Source: Phycisphaeraceae bacterium (GTDB lineage: Bacteria > Planctomycetota > Phycisphaerae > Phycisphaerales > UBA1924). From it: 64,000 nucleotides of DNA. The notes beneath the pieces were generated by a model. That model was not told the DNA's origin, searched no databases, and was given only the letters and a program-made list of their open reading frames with translations. The stretch is taken from contig CP075368.1 of NCBI GenBank assembly GCA_019454185.1, positions 1,426,001-1,490,000 on the forward strand, written 5' to 3'. Every line of letters begins with the position of its first letter. The first letter of the stretch is position 1. Both the position numbers and the translations under genes were made by a program. Positions 17,112-26,439 of the stretch are shown here, piece by piece.

Positions 17112-17755
17112 TCTTTCCCCTTGGCCGAGGCCTCGATCAGCGGCTTGGAGAGCCGATAGTGTGCGGTCTCGATCGTCGCGCGAACAGCATTCGGCCGAGT
17201 CAGATCGCGCCCAGGTAGCAGCTTGAAAGACACCACCTTCGACAGGCCCGTCCGCTCTTCGATCGACTCCACGAACGACGCAATAGAGCCGTACGCCCCC
17301 GAGACCTCGATGCTGTACCCCGCGCCGACCACAGTCGGGCTTGTCGGCTGCCCCTTCTCGGCCCTTGTGCCCTTTGCCACGCCCCCCTTCGAAGCTGTTG
17401 ACGAAGCAATCGTGATCCGTTTCGGATCCATCCGATCGATCGAGAGCTCGTGCTCACGCGCCAACTCGCCGATCGTCTCATAGAGATGCCCGGTATCCGA
17501 GGACAGATCGCACATTCGCTGCAGACGCAATGCATGATCTGTTACTGTCGTCATGGCAAAGGCAGGGTCCACCGGATCGCTCTCAAGCACGGATGCCGCG
17601 CGATCTATCTGCGCCTGTGCCTTCGCAACCTCAGCCGTCGCCCTGTCGAGACGTGACTGCATCGGCCGTGCGACCAGCGTCCACGAAGCCGACAACAACA
17701 GCGCGACGCACCCGGCCTCGACCATTGGTGACATGAGACTCGTTCTGCCTTTCAC
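17108..17755 (-). CDS. PilO-like inner-membrane assembly protein
   Basis: A 215-residue protein. A transmembrane helix near 12-30 is followed by a coiled coil (about 32-60) and a ferredoxin-like periplasmic domain ending in a beta-rich region with SIASFVESIEERT, as in PilO/GspM proteins. GTG 17755 is taken as the start because GGAGG lies 6 bases upstream and it overlaps the stop of the PilM-PilN gene; ATG 17734 is possible. It should form the inner-membrane platform with the fused PilM-PilN protein. Confidence 0.65.
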   Translation of the reverse strand: MKGRTSLMSPMVEAGCVALLLSASWTLVARPMQSRLDRATAEVAKAQAQIDRAASVLESDPVDPAFAMTTVTDHALRLQRMCDLSSDTGHLYETIGELAREHELSIDRMDPKRITIASSTASKGGVAKGTRAEKGQPTSPTVVGAGYSIEVSGAYGSIASFVESIEERTGLSKVVSFKLLPGRDLTRPNAVRATIETAHYRLSKPLIEASAKGKE

Positions 17756-19383
17756 ATGCCACCTCCGGTCTCGCTCGCGTACGCCTCGCTCTGCTTCAGC
17801 TTCATCGAGATCGAGAACGTCCGCGACGGAGACCCCTGCAACTGCTGGAGCCGCGTCGACCCAAGCGTCACTCCATCGAAGACGGGCACGCCCGAGAGCC
17901 ACGCCATCAACGCACGCAGAGAATCGCCGTGCTGCTCCGTGATGCTCGCCGATCCCCGCAGCGTCATCACCGGCTTGCCGTGCTCGTAGCCGCAGCTGAT
18001 ATCTGATACATGAATCCCCATCGACGCGACCTCGCTGATAGACGCGAGCGCGGCGTGCCACTCCGGTGTCTCGCCCAACGCGGCACGCAACCGCTGCTCG
18101 GTCTCGGTCACGATGCGCGACAACTGGATCGCACGCTCGCGATGCGCGACCAGCTCCGCCGATGAAGCGATCTGAGGCGAGATGGCTGCGAGCTCTGCTT
18201 CAACTCGTGCAAGCCCCCTCCCCTTGCTCCCGACATCCGCTACGACGAGGGCCGCCGCGATGCCCGCCCCCACGAGCGTCGCTCGCCTGATGAAACGTGT
18301 CGCCCCCTGGACGGCAACTCGCGCGGGCAGCAGGTTGACACCCTCAGGTATGCTGGCGAGCACGCGACGCACGATCTCCTCAGGTCCCCACACGCCTCCA
18401 GCCGGGCCATCGCGATCAACAGCCCGAACCAGAGAGTCCGCGTAGTCGCTCAAAAGGGCATCCAGAGACTTCACCCTCGCTCCAGGACCCGAGAGATACA
18501 CGCGAAGTGGGCGGCTCTCCGTGTCCATCCCGAATCGCGCAGTCTGCTTGATCTCGATCGCCAGACGCTGCACGACGCTCTGCATCAGCGGCAGCACATC
18601 CTGCCCCTTGACCTCAGCCCAGCGGCCAATCTCTTCATTCCGAGTAGGCACGCCGTGCGACCAGACGCACGCCGCCGCATCTTCACGCCGCACGCCGTAA
18701 CCGTCATCACCGATCTTGTGCCGAATCGCTCTCAGATACGCATCAGCAAGCTGATCCGTACCAATCGCCACCTGTCTCACAAGCCGTGGCACACCACCGA
18801 TCATCCCACACAGTGTCGTGACCTGCTCATCAACGTCAACAAGAATCGCGTCCTTATCGTCGAGCGAGAGAGCCGAAGACCAGCACGAAGCCAGAGAGAC
18901 CGCACGCAACGGCACAATCCGCTCAGTGACGAGCCCCGCACGGTCGAGCATCGCGCACACACTCGACACGGAAACCTCGGACTCTGCCGCCCACAAGCCG
19001 ATCGATTGATCCGACGTGTCGCGTGCTCCCCACAACGGCTCATGCCCCAACGAGTACAAGTCCAGCGATGCTCCAACCAACTCACTCAACGCAAGCCGCA
19101 TCGAGCCGGCAACCTCAGAGCCGCGTCCCGGAACCGCGATCGCCTCCACTGTCGTGAGCGGCGAGTCATAAACCACAGTTGTTCTGGCTCCCGGCTTCGA
19201 GCCGACGCCCCGCGCCACCTGCGCGACGGCCTCATCAATCTCCTCAAGGTCGCCCTCCCAGAAGCGTTCCGATTCGATCGCCGTCGCCTCGACTCGCGAC
19301 GTGGCGATGATCTGACGCCCACGGACACGCGCGCCGTCAACCCTCCCCGAACCGATGACCAGGATGAGTCTGTCTGCCGCCAC
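17752..19383 (-). CDS. Fused PilM-PilN-like assembly platform protein
   Basis: A 543-residue protein. The first about 330 residues resemble the actin-like PilM/GspL cytoplasmic domain (including VYLSGPGARVKSLDALLSDY near 295-320). The rest has the PilN hallmark VNLLP at about 349, a transmembrane helix just after it, a coiled coil and a small periplasmic alpha-beta domain. PilM and PilN are usually separate proteins in type IV pilus systems, whereas GspL combines them, so this is a GspL-like fusion with PilN sequence features. GTG 19383 follows AAGGAGG and clears the upstream stop. Confidence 0.7.
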   Translation of the reverse strand: MAADRLILVIGSGRVDGARVRGRQIIATSRVEATAIESERFWEGDLEEIDEAVAQVARGVGSKPGARTTVVYDSPLTTVEAIAVPGRGSEVAGSMRLALSELVGASLDLYSLGHEPLWGARDTSDQSIGLWAAESEVSVSSVCAMLDRAGLVTERIVPLRAVSLASCWSSALSLDDKDAILVDVDEQVTTLCGMIGGVPRLVRQVAIGTDQLADAYLRAIRHKIGDDGYGVRREDAAACVWSHGVPTRNEEIGRWAEVKGQDVLPLMQSVVQRLAIEIKQTARFGMDTESRPLRVYLSGPGARVKSLDALLSDYADSLVRAVDRDGPAGGVWGPEEIVRRVLASIPEGVNLLPARVAVQGATRFIRRATLVGAGIAAALVVADVGSKGRGLARVEAELAAISPQIASSAELVAHRERAIQLSRIVTETEQRLRAALGETPEWHAALASISEVASMGIHVSDISCGYEHGKPVMTLRGSASITEQHGDSLRALMAWLSGVPVFDGVTLGSTRLQQLQGSPSRTFSISMKLKQSEAYASETGGGM

Positions 19384-19438
19384 GATGCCTCCTTGCCGTT
19401 CAACGCCTCTGCTCAATCGGCCTGCCCCGCTTCCCGAT

Positions 19439-19816
19439 TCACTCAGAGATATCAACCCGTACAGCAACCCGACGCCGCCCATAGCCCGATCGCCCATCTA
19501 TCACCAGATCGAACCCCTCCTCGCTCCCACCGCCACCCGAGAGCGACACCGTTGCGTGTGGCAACAGGAGCGTCCTGTCCCCTCCCCACTCCCCATCCCC
19601 GGATAACTCGTTCATCGCGACGATGACTCCCGCATCGCACGCATATAAAGCCCGCAGCGTCTCAACCCTGAGCGCACCAACCGCCGCATCCACGCTCCCG
19701 GCCTTCAGCGAGCCGAACGCAAGGAAGTTCAGGAGCAGAAGCAGTACAACAACCGTTGCCACCGCAAACCCTCTGCGACCGTGTGCACTCGGCGTGCTCC
19801 TCAGTGAGCCCATCAC
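19439..19816 (-). CDS. PilX/GspK-like minor pseudopilin
   Basis: A 125-residue protein with a basic N-terminus and a prepilin-like hydrophobic helix (RRGFAVATVVVLLLLLNFLAF). The usual Glu at +5 after the processing site is not present (FAVAT), as in GspK proteins, which lack that Glu. It is short for GspK (normally about 300 residues), so it may be a reduced form. It overlaps the preceding pseudopilin gene by ATGA (19813-19816). Confidence 0.55.
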   Translation of the reverse strand: MMGSLRSTPSAHGRRGFAVATVVVLLLLLNFLAFGSLKAGSVDAAVGALRVETLRALYACDAGVIVAMNELSGDGEWGGDRTLLLPHATVSLSGGGGSEEGFDLVIDGRSGYGRRRVAVRVDISE

Positions 19817-20325
19817 TCACCCCCCAGTCCGATAGCCGAACGGGGGAACACCGCCGTGCGCATCGACATGCCGCTGGATGAGATCTCGAATCCGATGCGT
19901 CTCGTCAGACTAGGTGTCTCCATCGTCGAGCCGACTCCGCCAGACCCCAACGCAACGATCGTGAACGAGTCCACATCCTCGCACAGGACCGCCTTCCCCG
20001 CGCCCGTAGCGAGCACAAGCCGCTCGCCATCAAGCCACACGCCGGATCCGTCAACGAGCTGGATGGAACGCTCGTCGATCGATGCGATCGCAAGCCCCTC
20101 GCCGCCATCGCTCGCCGGAATCTCTCGCAGCACGCGCGAGATCCGGTCCGATGCAAACGACAGCCGCTCGACCGTCCGCCGCTGCGCAACCGACTCCGCA
20201 AACCCCGAGCCGACAGCATCGATAACGGGCATCACCGTCGCGCCCATGACGGCAAGCACCGTGACGCACGCGAGCGTCTCGACCAGCGTGATCCCGCGGG
20301 CTATCCGCTTCATCGGATGCATCAC
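19813..20325 (-). CDS. GspJ-like minor pseudopilin
   Basis: A 170-residue protein with a type III signal: RGITLVETLACVTVLAVMGA, with glycine at -1 and Glu at +5. The remaining residues form a variable C-terminal domain rich in beta strands. Its start overlaps the preceding gene by ATGA (20322-20325). The GspJ call is by order in the operon; sequence alone only supports pseudopilin. Confidence 0.6.
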   Translation of the reverse strand: MMHPMKRIARGITLVETLACVTVLAVMGATVMPVIDAVGSGFAESVAQRRTVERLSFASDRISRVLREIPASDGGEGLAIASIDERSIQLVDGSGVWLDGERLVLATGAGKAVLCEDVDSFTIVALGSGGVGSTMETPSLTRRIGFEISSSGMSMRTAVFPRSAIGLGGE

Positions 20326-20816
20326 ATGCCCCTCCCGACCATCAGTACCAGCGGCATCTCGACACGCCCCTTCGAACCGACGAACTCCGTCGTGATCATC
20401 ACGCGCCGATAACGGTTCTCCGAGGCCGTCTCGGAAACCGCACCGCTCGCGTCCACGGGCTCACCGATCTCGACGCGAGACTCCACCCCTCGCCCGCGGT
20501 AATGACCCGTCAGCCACTCGATCCTCACCCAGAGCCCATGCTCCGGATGATCGAGATACGCCGCAGCGTCCTCGAACGCCGTCGGCCCGAGTCCGTCAGC
20601 GTCATCGAACGCATCCGCGAGAATGTGCTCCGCGATCCCCTGTGTGAGAGCCACCGCCTCTGCCACGCGCACCGACTCAAGACGCGCATCACCCGCATCA
20701 CTCGACACGACCAGCATCGGTGGCAGGGTCAGCGCGAGCACGACCACAACGACGACGACCTCAATCAGCGTCACCGCTCGCAATCGCACATGCTGTCGAG
20801 CCGACGCACGCATCAC
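20322..20816 (-). CDS. GspI-like minor pseudopilin
   Basis: A 164-residue protein with a prepilin-type signal (RAVTLIEVVVVVVVLALTL, Glu at +5; the residue before the mature end is Ala rather than Gly). A globular C-terminal domain follows. It overlaps the GspH-like gene before it (ATGA at 20813-20816) and the GspJ-like gene after it. Confidence 0.6.
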   Translation of the reverse strand: MMRASARQHVRLRAVTLIEVVVVVVVLALTLPPMLVVSSDAGDARLESVRVAEAVALTQGIAEHILADAFDDADGLGPTAFEDAAAYLDHPEHGLWVRIEWLTGHYRGRGVESRVEIGEPVDASGAVSETASENRYRRVMITTEFVGSKGRVEMPLVLMVGRGM

Positions 20817-21325
20817 TCAATCGCTCCGCTGTACGCATACACCCGAACTCGCGCCGCCTCGCCTATCTCGATCAACGCGTCGTGCTCAGCAATGCCGATC
20901 ACAATTCCCGCCGCACCCGCCCGCCGCGGCACACCATCATGCCCGAACCAGATGTACTCGCGACCACCATCCGAAACCGCCCCACCCACCTCCGTCACCG
21001 CCGCACCGCCGTAGACCGACGAGAGCAGCACCGTTCCTGTCCCTGCACCACTCGCTGCTTCTATCGCATCGAGACCATGCTCAGCCTTTGCGCTCACGAC
21101 GATCTCTATCACACCCTTTGAGCGATCGATGCTCACGCCGCACACATCACCAGTCGCCATCGCAAGAGCCCTCGCTGTGCGCAGCAACCCGGCCACATCC
21201 GCGCACGCCGCGGCTTCCTTCATCTCGGCCCGCGATGCCACCATCGGCACCGCAACAGCCGAGAGAATCGCGATGATCGCTACCACGACCATCGTCTCCA
21301 GAAGTGAGAAACCGGAACGAGGCAT
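20813..21325 (-). CDS. GspH-like minor pseudopilin
   Basis: A 170-residue protein with the prepilin motif GFSLLETMVVVAIIAILSAVAVP, here cut by PilD-type peptidase after Gly. GspH-like features follow: a helical linker with LLRTARALAMATGD and a beta domain. ATG 21325 is preferred to GTG 21346 because GGGAGGT lies 8 bases before it. Confidence 0.65.
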   Translation of the reverse strand: MPRSGFSLLETMVVVAIIAILSAVAVPMVASRAEMKEAAACADVAGLLRTARALAMATGDVCGVSIDRSKGVIEIVVSAKAEHGLDAIEAASGAGTGTVLLSSVYGGAAVTEVGGAVSDGGREYIWFGHDGVPRRAGAAGIVIGIAEHDALIEIGEAARVRVYAYSGAIE

Positions 21326-21346
21326 CCCGAGAACCTCCCGTACCAC

Positions 21347-21823
21347 TTACAACCGATTCGCCGTCACGTATCCGCCCGACTCGTTCGGAACGCGAGTCTC
21401 GTCCTCACTATTCAGATAGAGAATCGCCCTCGGCGGCTCATCGTCGTTGTCCACGAAGTAGCACCACCCGTACAGCGCCGATGATGCAACGGCCCGCGCA
21501 TCCGCCTCGGCACGCGAGACCGCACGGACACCACGAACCCCTGTATACGGATTCGCCGGAAGCCCCTGCTGCATCACAACGCCCTCGGTTGTCAATTCCA
21601 CGAGCGTCGGGAACGGCGTCTCACCCGTCAGAATCCGCCTGGTGCGAAAGGCCGAGATCGACGTCCGAACACCCGAAACCGCCGACACCGCCGCCGAACT
21701 CCTCGCCTCTTCCGTGAGCCCGCCGAACCGCGGCACAACCACGGCCGCAAGGATCGCAATGATCGTCACAACGACCATCACCTCAAGCATCGTGAACCCG
21801 CGACGCACCGTGAACGCAACCAT
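21347..21823 (-). CDS. GspG-like major pseudopilin
   Basis: A 158-residue protein with a prepilin motif (RRGFTMLEVMVVVTIIAILAA, Glu at +5) followed by VVPRFGGLTEEARSSAA, close to GspG major pseudopilins. NPYTGVRGV resembles the loop of that family near the calcium site. ATG 21823 avoids overlap with the gspF stop at 21832; the earlier in-frame start at 21859 lies inside gspF. It is probably the main subunit of the pseudopilus. Confidence 0.72.
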   Translation of the reverse strand: MVAFTVRRGFTMLEVMVVVTIIAILAAVVVPRFGGLTEEARSSAAVSAVSGVRTSISAFRTRRILTGETPFPTLVELTTEGVVMQQGLPANPYTGVRGVRAVSRAEADARAVASSALYGWCYFVDNDDEPPRAILYLNSEDETRVPNESGGYVTANRL

Positions 21824-21831
21824 CTGACGCC

Positions 21832-23037
21832 TCACTTTCCGACCTGCATCATCTGCCACATCGGCAGGAATACGGACAACGCTACCACGAGCACGACCGC
21901 CGCCAACGCCAGCGTCAGCAGCGGCTCAATCAGCGTGCCGATCTGACCCGTGAGGTGACCCACCTCTCGGTCATACTGCTTCGAGACCACGGTGCACGCC
22001 CGCGACAGCTCCCGCGCATCCTCACCCGCCGTAAGCATCCGCCTCGCAAACGGCGTCAGGTACCGACTCTCAGAGATCGCCCCGGAGAGTTCATCGCCCC
22101 GTCCCAGACGCTCAGCAAAGCCCTCGCACTCCATCACAAACAGCGGCCTGCCGGTCGCCCGACCCGCCATGCGTATCGCCTCGATCATCCCCAGCCCCGA
22201 TCCGACGCCCAGCCCGAGCACCCGCGTGAATCGCGACGTCGTCTCAGCCACGATCACCCGACGCACGAACGGCAGTCTCAGAAAGAGCCGCTCATAAAGC
22301 AGCCGCCCACTCGTCGTCTTCCACACCATCGAGCAGCATCCCGCGCCCGACGCCGCCAGAATCGCATAGACCCACCAGATCCCCCGCACATGCTCACCAA
22401 ACGCCTGGATCGCGCGCGTCACGAGCGGCATCTGCACGTTCTGCGCCTGGAACGTCGCGCCGAACCGAGGCACCACAAAGACGATGATCACAGTCACCGC
22501 GACCGCAACCACGCCCATCACAATTGCCGGATACGACAACGCCTTGCGCATCTGCCGCCGCGTCTCCGCCTGCTTCAGCAGCAATTCCGACAGATGCTCC
22601 AGCACCTCTGCCATGTTCCCCGACTTCTGCGCCGCCTGCATCGTCTCGATGTAGATATCGCCCACAACCGCGCGATAGGGCTCGAACGCACTCGGAATCG
22701 ACGCTCCCGACTCAATCGCCGAAGCAACAGACAGCAGCATCTCTCGCAACGCCGGCTTTCTCTCCTGCTCCGCGATGCTCATCAGCCCCGTTGCCAGCGG
22801 GATCTTCGACTGAACCAGAACCGACAACTCCTGTGTCAGATCCACGATGTCCTGCGACGTGATCTTCTGGAACGAGAACACGCCCGAAGCGGGCCTCGCC
22901 TCGGTCAGACGAATCGGCGTCATCCCGTCGCGTCGCAGCACGCCGCACGCCTCCGCCTCGTTCACGCCGCGCACCACGCCCTTCACACGCGTGCGGTCCT
23001 TGGCCAGAGCGACATATCTGAAGTTTTTGGCACTCAT
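21832..23037 (-). CDS. gspF: Type II secretion/type IV pilus inner-membrane protein GspF/PilC
   Basis: A 401-residue platform protein. An N-terminal cytoplasmic segment resembling Ala-rich KAxDxxxxxxKGxxxA starts (YVALAKDRTRVKGVV) is followed by two repeated T2SSF domains with transmembrane helices near 165-190, 215-240 and 370-395. The ATG at 23037 overlaps the gspE stop (ATGA at 23034-23037). It anchors the ATPase GspE to the membrane. Confidence 0.88.
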   Translation of the reverse strand: MSAKNFRYVALAKDRTRVKGVVRGVNEAEACGVLRRDGMTPIRLTEARPASGVFSFQKITSQDIVDLTQELSVLVQSKIPLATGLMSIAEQERKPALREMLLSVASAIESGASIPSAFEPYRAVVGDIYIETMQAAQKSGNMAEVLEHLSELLLKQAETRRQMRKALSYPAIVMGVVAVAVTVIIVFVVPRFGATFQAQNVQMPLVTRAIQAFGEHVRGIWWVYAILAASGAGCCSMVWKTTSGRLLYERLFLRLPFVRRVIVAETTSRFTRVLGLGVGSGLGMIEAIRMAGRATGRPLFVMECEGFAERLGRGDELSGAISESRYLTPFARRMLTAGEDARELSRACTVVSKQYDREVGHLTGQIGTLIEPLLTLALAAVVLVVALSVFLPMWQMMQVGK

Positions 23038-24722
23038 GCCGCGCACCTCAGTTCCGGCCCCGGCTCCTCGTCGGCGATCGGACGCAGCTTCGACAGCTCC
23101 CACACCGTCGTCAGACCGCGTCTGGCCTTGTCAAGCCCGTCCTGCCACATCAGTCGCATCCCCTCACGCTCCGCCGCCGTACGGATCTCCGCCGCCGTCG
23201 CCCGACTCTCGATCAGGTGCTGCACCTGCGGCGTCATCCTCAGCATCTCGTACACACCCAGACGCCCGCGATACCCGCTGCTCTTGCACGATGCGCATCC
23301 TTCACCGAACACAAACCGCGACATCTCCTCTGGCATGATCCCGAATCCGGATGGGGGGACCTTCTCCGGCTCCGGTCCCGCGCATGCCTCGCACACCCGA
23401 CGCACCAGCCGCTGCGCGAGCACGCACAACAGCGACGCGTTGATCGCGAACAACGGCAGCTCAAAGTCACGAAGCCGCGGGATCGCACCCACCGCGTCAT
23501 TGGTGTGCAGCGTCGAGAGCACAAGGTGCCCGGTCAAAGCCGCCTGCACGGCGATCCTCGCCGTCTCCGCATCGCGGATCTCACCCACCAGCACAACATC
23601 GGGGTCCTGCCGCAGGAACGACCGAAGCGCGGAGGCAAACGTCAATCCGACCTCGGAGTTCGCCTGCACCTGGCGGATCAGAGGCAGCCGGATCTCCACC
23701 GGATCCTCGATCGTCAGGATGTTCCGATCCGGAGAGTTGATCGCATTGATCGCGGTGTACAACGTGGTCGTCTTGCCCGACCCCGTCGGCCCGGTCACAA
23801 GAATCATCCCATGGGGTCGATGCACATACTGGTCGTACCACCGACCGACATCCTCCGACATCCCGAGCGAGGAGATCGGCCCGATCGACGACGCCGAACG
23901 CAACAGTCGCATCACCACGTTCTCGCCGTGGACCGTCGGAACCAGCGACAGCCGCACGTCGACATACTGCCCGCGATGGGTGTACCTGAACTTGCCGTCC
24001 TGGGGCTTGCGCGTCTGCGTCAGATCCAGCTTCGCCATCACCTTCAGACGCTGCACGATACCGGCATGCGCCGCCTTGGCAGGCCCCTGCTGAACCGCGA
24101 GCGCACCATCGATCCGATACCTCAGATGCAGGTCGTGCTCATCCGGCCCGATGTGAACATCCGACGCACCTGATTCGATCGCGCTCGCGAGAATCTGGTT
24201 CACCGCCGCGACAATCGGCTCATCGCCCGTCGTCAGATCCCGCTCTGTCGGCGCGTCGGCCGCGCTGCCGACGTCCTGCTTTGCCGTCGACAACGAGTAC
24301 GCCCGCGCAATCAACGCCCGCAGCGGCTCGGGATCACAGATCACCGGATCAACATCGCACCGAAGCGCGTTCCGCACCTGATCTATCGCCTGCAGGTTCA
24401 GCGGATCAAGCATCGCAACCGTCGCCAGTCCGTCCAGAACAAACAGCGGGAACACGCCGTGCCGCTCCGCCACACCCCGGGGGAGCAGCGACGCGTTCGT
24501 GATATCCACCGTGAACGCCGCCAGATCGACGAACGGGTACTCCGTCAGTTTCGCGCGCGAGATCGACATCACCCGCGACGAGAGCAGCCCGAGCGAGACA
24601 ATCGCCTCCGCAAGGCCAATACCGGCAGACTTCGCGTGTGCGCTCGCACGCTCCATGTCCGCCTGCTTCAGCAATCCGTCCTGAAGCAACAACCTCACCA
24701 GGAACTGGCTCGAGTCAAGCAT
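23034..24722 (-). CDS. gspE: Type II secretion/type IV pilus assembly ATPase GspE/PilB
   Basis: A 562-residue ATPase that powers pseudopilus assembly. An MshEN-like N-terminal domain is at about 1-140. The Walker A motif is GPTGSGKT at 311-318, Asp and His boxes follow (IEDPVE, STLHTND near 405), and a tetracysteine zinc site is C444-C447-C476-C479. ATG 24722 is chosen over 24728 for better spacing from AGGAGG. Its first codons overlap the end of the PilZ gene. Confidence 0.92.
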   Translation of the reverse strand: MLDSSQFLVRLLLQDGLLKQADMERASAHAKSAGIGLAEAIVSLGLLSSRVMSISRAKLTEYPFVDLAAFTVDITNASLLPRGVAERHGVFPLFVLDGLATVAMLDPLNLQAIDQVRNALRCDVDPVICDPEPLRALIARAYSLSTAKQDVGSAADAPTERDLTTGDEPIVAAVNQILASAIESGASDVHIGPDEHDLHLRYRIDGALAVQQGPAKAAHAGIVQRLKVMAKLDLTQTRKPQDGKFRYTHRGQYVDVRLSLVPTVHGENVVMRLLRSASSIGPISSLGMSEDVGRWYDQYVHRPHGMILVTGPTGSGKTTTLYTAINAINSPDRNILTIEDPVEIRLPLIRQVQANSEVGLTFASALRSFLRQDPDVVLVGEIRDAETARIAVQAALTGHLVLSTLHTNDAVGAIPRLRDFELPLFAINASLLCVLAQRLVRRVCEACAGPEPEKVPPSGFGIMPEEMSRFVFGEGCASCKSSGYRGRLGVYEMLRMTPQVQHLIESRATAAEIRTAAEREGMRLMWQDGLDKARRGLTTVWELSKLRPIADEEPGPELRCAA

Positions 24723-25143
24723 GTGCATCACCCTCCTGCGCGTCGGCCCCGCCAAGCAACTCGAGCAGCCGCTCGATCTGCTCGACCTGCTCTTCAGAGG
24801 GAGACTCAAACGCCGCCCCGATCAGATACGCCGGACGACGATCCGTCATCACCACGCGCTGCACCCGCACCACGCCCGACAGCACCAGTTGCCGACGCTC
24901 GTTCTCGACTGTGAAGATCTCAACATCAAGCACGCACCGGCGCGGAATGAACACACCGCTCAGAACCCCGATGCCACCCGCGCTGAAGTCCACCACATCC
25001 ACCGGCAGCCAGCCCTGCTTCACGCCCGCCCCGGCCGTCAGACTCACCATCCGCCCGTGCGCCTCCGACACGCGGATCCGCGATGGCAGCGAGAGATCAA
25101 ACCTCGCCGACTTCCGAAAGATCAATCCAGAGTGGCTACCCAT
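24715..25143 (-). CDS. PilZ-like domain protein
   Basis: A 142-residue protein that leads the pseudopilin operon. RKSARFDLSLPSRI near 10-25 and VDVVDFSAGGIGVL near 50-65 match the RxxxR and (D/N)xSxxG signature layout of PilZ domains that bind cyclic di-GMP, although the basic RxxxR is only partly conserved. ATG 25143 follows GAGAGGTG; the longer upstream frame has no prepilin or PilZ content. It overlaps gspE by 8 bases, so c-di-GMP control of secretion is a reasonable inference. Confidence 0.65.
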   Translation of the reverse strand: MGSHSGLIFRKSARFDLSLPSRIRVSEAHGRMVSLTAGAGVKQGWLPVDVVDFSAGGIGVLSGVFIPRRCVLDVEIFTVENERRQLVLSGVVRVQRVVMTDRRPAYLIGAAFESPSEEQVEQIERLLELLGGADAQEGDAHA

Positions 25144-25475
25144 CGAGTTGCACCTCTCGGTCGAGCAGGGGATACTCCCGGGTTCTGTCTCGGTCGATTC
25201 GAACGCTTTGATGAGCCCGCGTCCGCAAACCGATGCCCCAACAGACCGATCCTGCGGCTTGCCGCTCCTCTTCACCCGCCTACTATTGAAGTCTCGGCCT
25301 GATCGGGGTCGGGTTTCGTTCGGCGTGCGCCGACGAAGCACTCAGGATGGAGCGCGACGTTCTCAGCCCAGCGCTCCTGGAAACACACAAGCGCCCTTGC
25401 GCGGAGCATCAGCGGGTCTTCACCCGCCGCCCGATCTGCCCGCCGGTGTCGCTGCCCCAGGAAAGGGGTCTGTCC
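25144..25475. other. Divergent control region between the pseudopilin operon and rpsB
   Basis: This region must hold the minus-strand promoter of the PilZ operon and the plus-strand promoter and leader of rpsB. A small hairpin GCGGGT-CTTC-ACCCGC lies at 25412-25427 in the rpsB leader, and AGGAAAGGGG precedes the rpsB start. No gene is supported. Confidence 0.5.
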
Positions 25476-26309
25476 ATGGCTGACGCGAACTCGATCGTCA
25501 AAGACCTTATCGAATCAGGTATCCACTTCGGCCAGCGCACCGCGAACTGGAACCCGAAGATGGGTCCGTACATCTACGGCAAGCGCAACGGCATCCACAT
25601 CATCGACATCAAGGAGACCGTCAAGGGTCTCCTCCTCGCCAAGCGCTACATCGCAAAGACCGTCGCCGAGGGCAAGGACGTCTGCTTCGTCGGCACCAAG
25701 CGCCAGGCAAAGGGCGTCCTCGAGACCCGCGTCCCCGACGTAAAGATGCACTACGTCACCGAGCGCTGGCTCGGCGGCACACTCACCAACTTCCGCACCA
25801 TCCGCTCCCGCCTCAAGCGGCTCGAAGAGCTCGAGACCGTCGAGCGTGAGTCCAACTACGCCAGCTACTCCAAGAAGATGGAGAGCCAACTCCGGCGCGA
25901 GCAGGCCAAGATCAAGCGCAACCTCGACGGCATCCGCAACATGACCGACATGCCCGGAGCCCTCGTCATCGTCGACGTCCGCAAGGAGGTCACCGCGATC
26001 AACGAGGCCCGCAAGCTCGGCATCAAGACGATCTGCCTCCTCGACACCGACGGCGACCCCGACATGGCCGACATCGCCATCCCCGGCAACGACGACTCGA
26101 TGCGCGCCATCGACGTTATCATCCGCGAGCTCTGCCTCGCCGTCGCCGAGGGCAAGCAGATGCGCGAGATGCGTCAGGCCGCCGGCTCCGCCGAGGGCTC
26201 CTCCTCCGACGGTGCACAGCGTCGCAGCCGTCGCGCTCAGTTCCGCCGTGACGGGAGCGACGACGAACGCGGCCCAGCCGCGGCCGATCCCGCCGCAGCT
26301 CAGGCCTGA
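25476..26309 (+). CDS. rpsB: 30S ribosomal protein S2
   Basis: A 277-residue S2. The N-terminal LIESGIHFGQRTANWNPKM and IYGKRNGIHIIDI segments are typical. The C-terminal approximately 45 residues form a charged, low-complexity extension not present in shorter S2 proteins. ATG 25476 follows AGGAAAGGGG about 8 bases upstream; the frame further upstream is non-coding leader. It is followed by a terminator-like hairpin and then tsf. Confidence 0.95.
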   Translation: MADANSIVKDLIESGIHFGQRTANWNPKMGPYIYGKRNGIHIIDIKETVKGLLLAKRYIAKTVAEGKDVCFVGTKRQAKGVLETRVPDVKMHYVTERWLGGTLTNFRTIRSRLKRLEELETVERESNYASYSKKMESQLRREQAKIKRNLDGIRNMTDMPGALVIVDVRKEVTAINEARKLGIKTICLLDTDGDPDMADIAIPGNDDSMRAIDVIIRELCLAVAEGKQMREMRQAAGSAEGSSSDGAQRRSRRAQFRRDGSDDERGPAAADPAAAQA

Positions 26310-26357
26310 CCGAATCCACCGTGACGGCCCTCGCCGCACGCGAACCCCATCCCACTC

Positions 26358-26388
26358 GAAGGCCGGTTCAGTCGCCGGCCTTCTTTCA
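26358..26388 (+). terminator. Terminator or attenuator between rpsB and tsf
   Basis: A 9-bp stem GAAGGCCGG/CCGGCCTTC with an 8-base loop is followed by TTTC. It lies between rpsB and tsf, so it probably sets the rpsB:tsf transcript ratio rather than ending the operon fully. Confidence 0.65.
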
Positions 26389-26439
26389 GCAACCACACCC
26401 GCCCCACCGCCATGACAAGGCGACCCAGGAGACGGAGCA

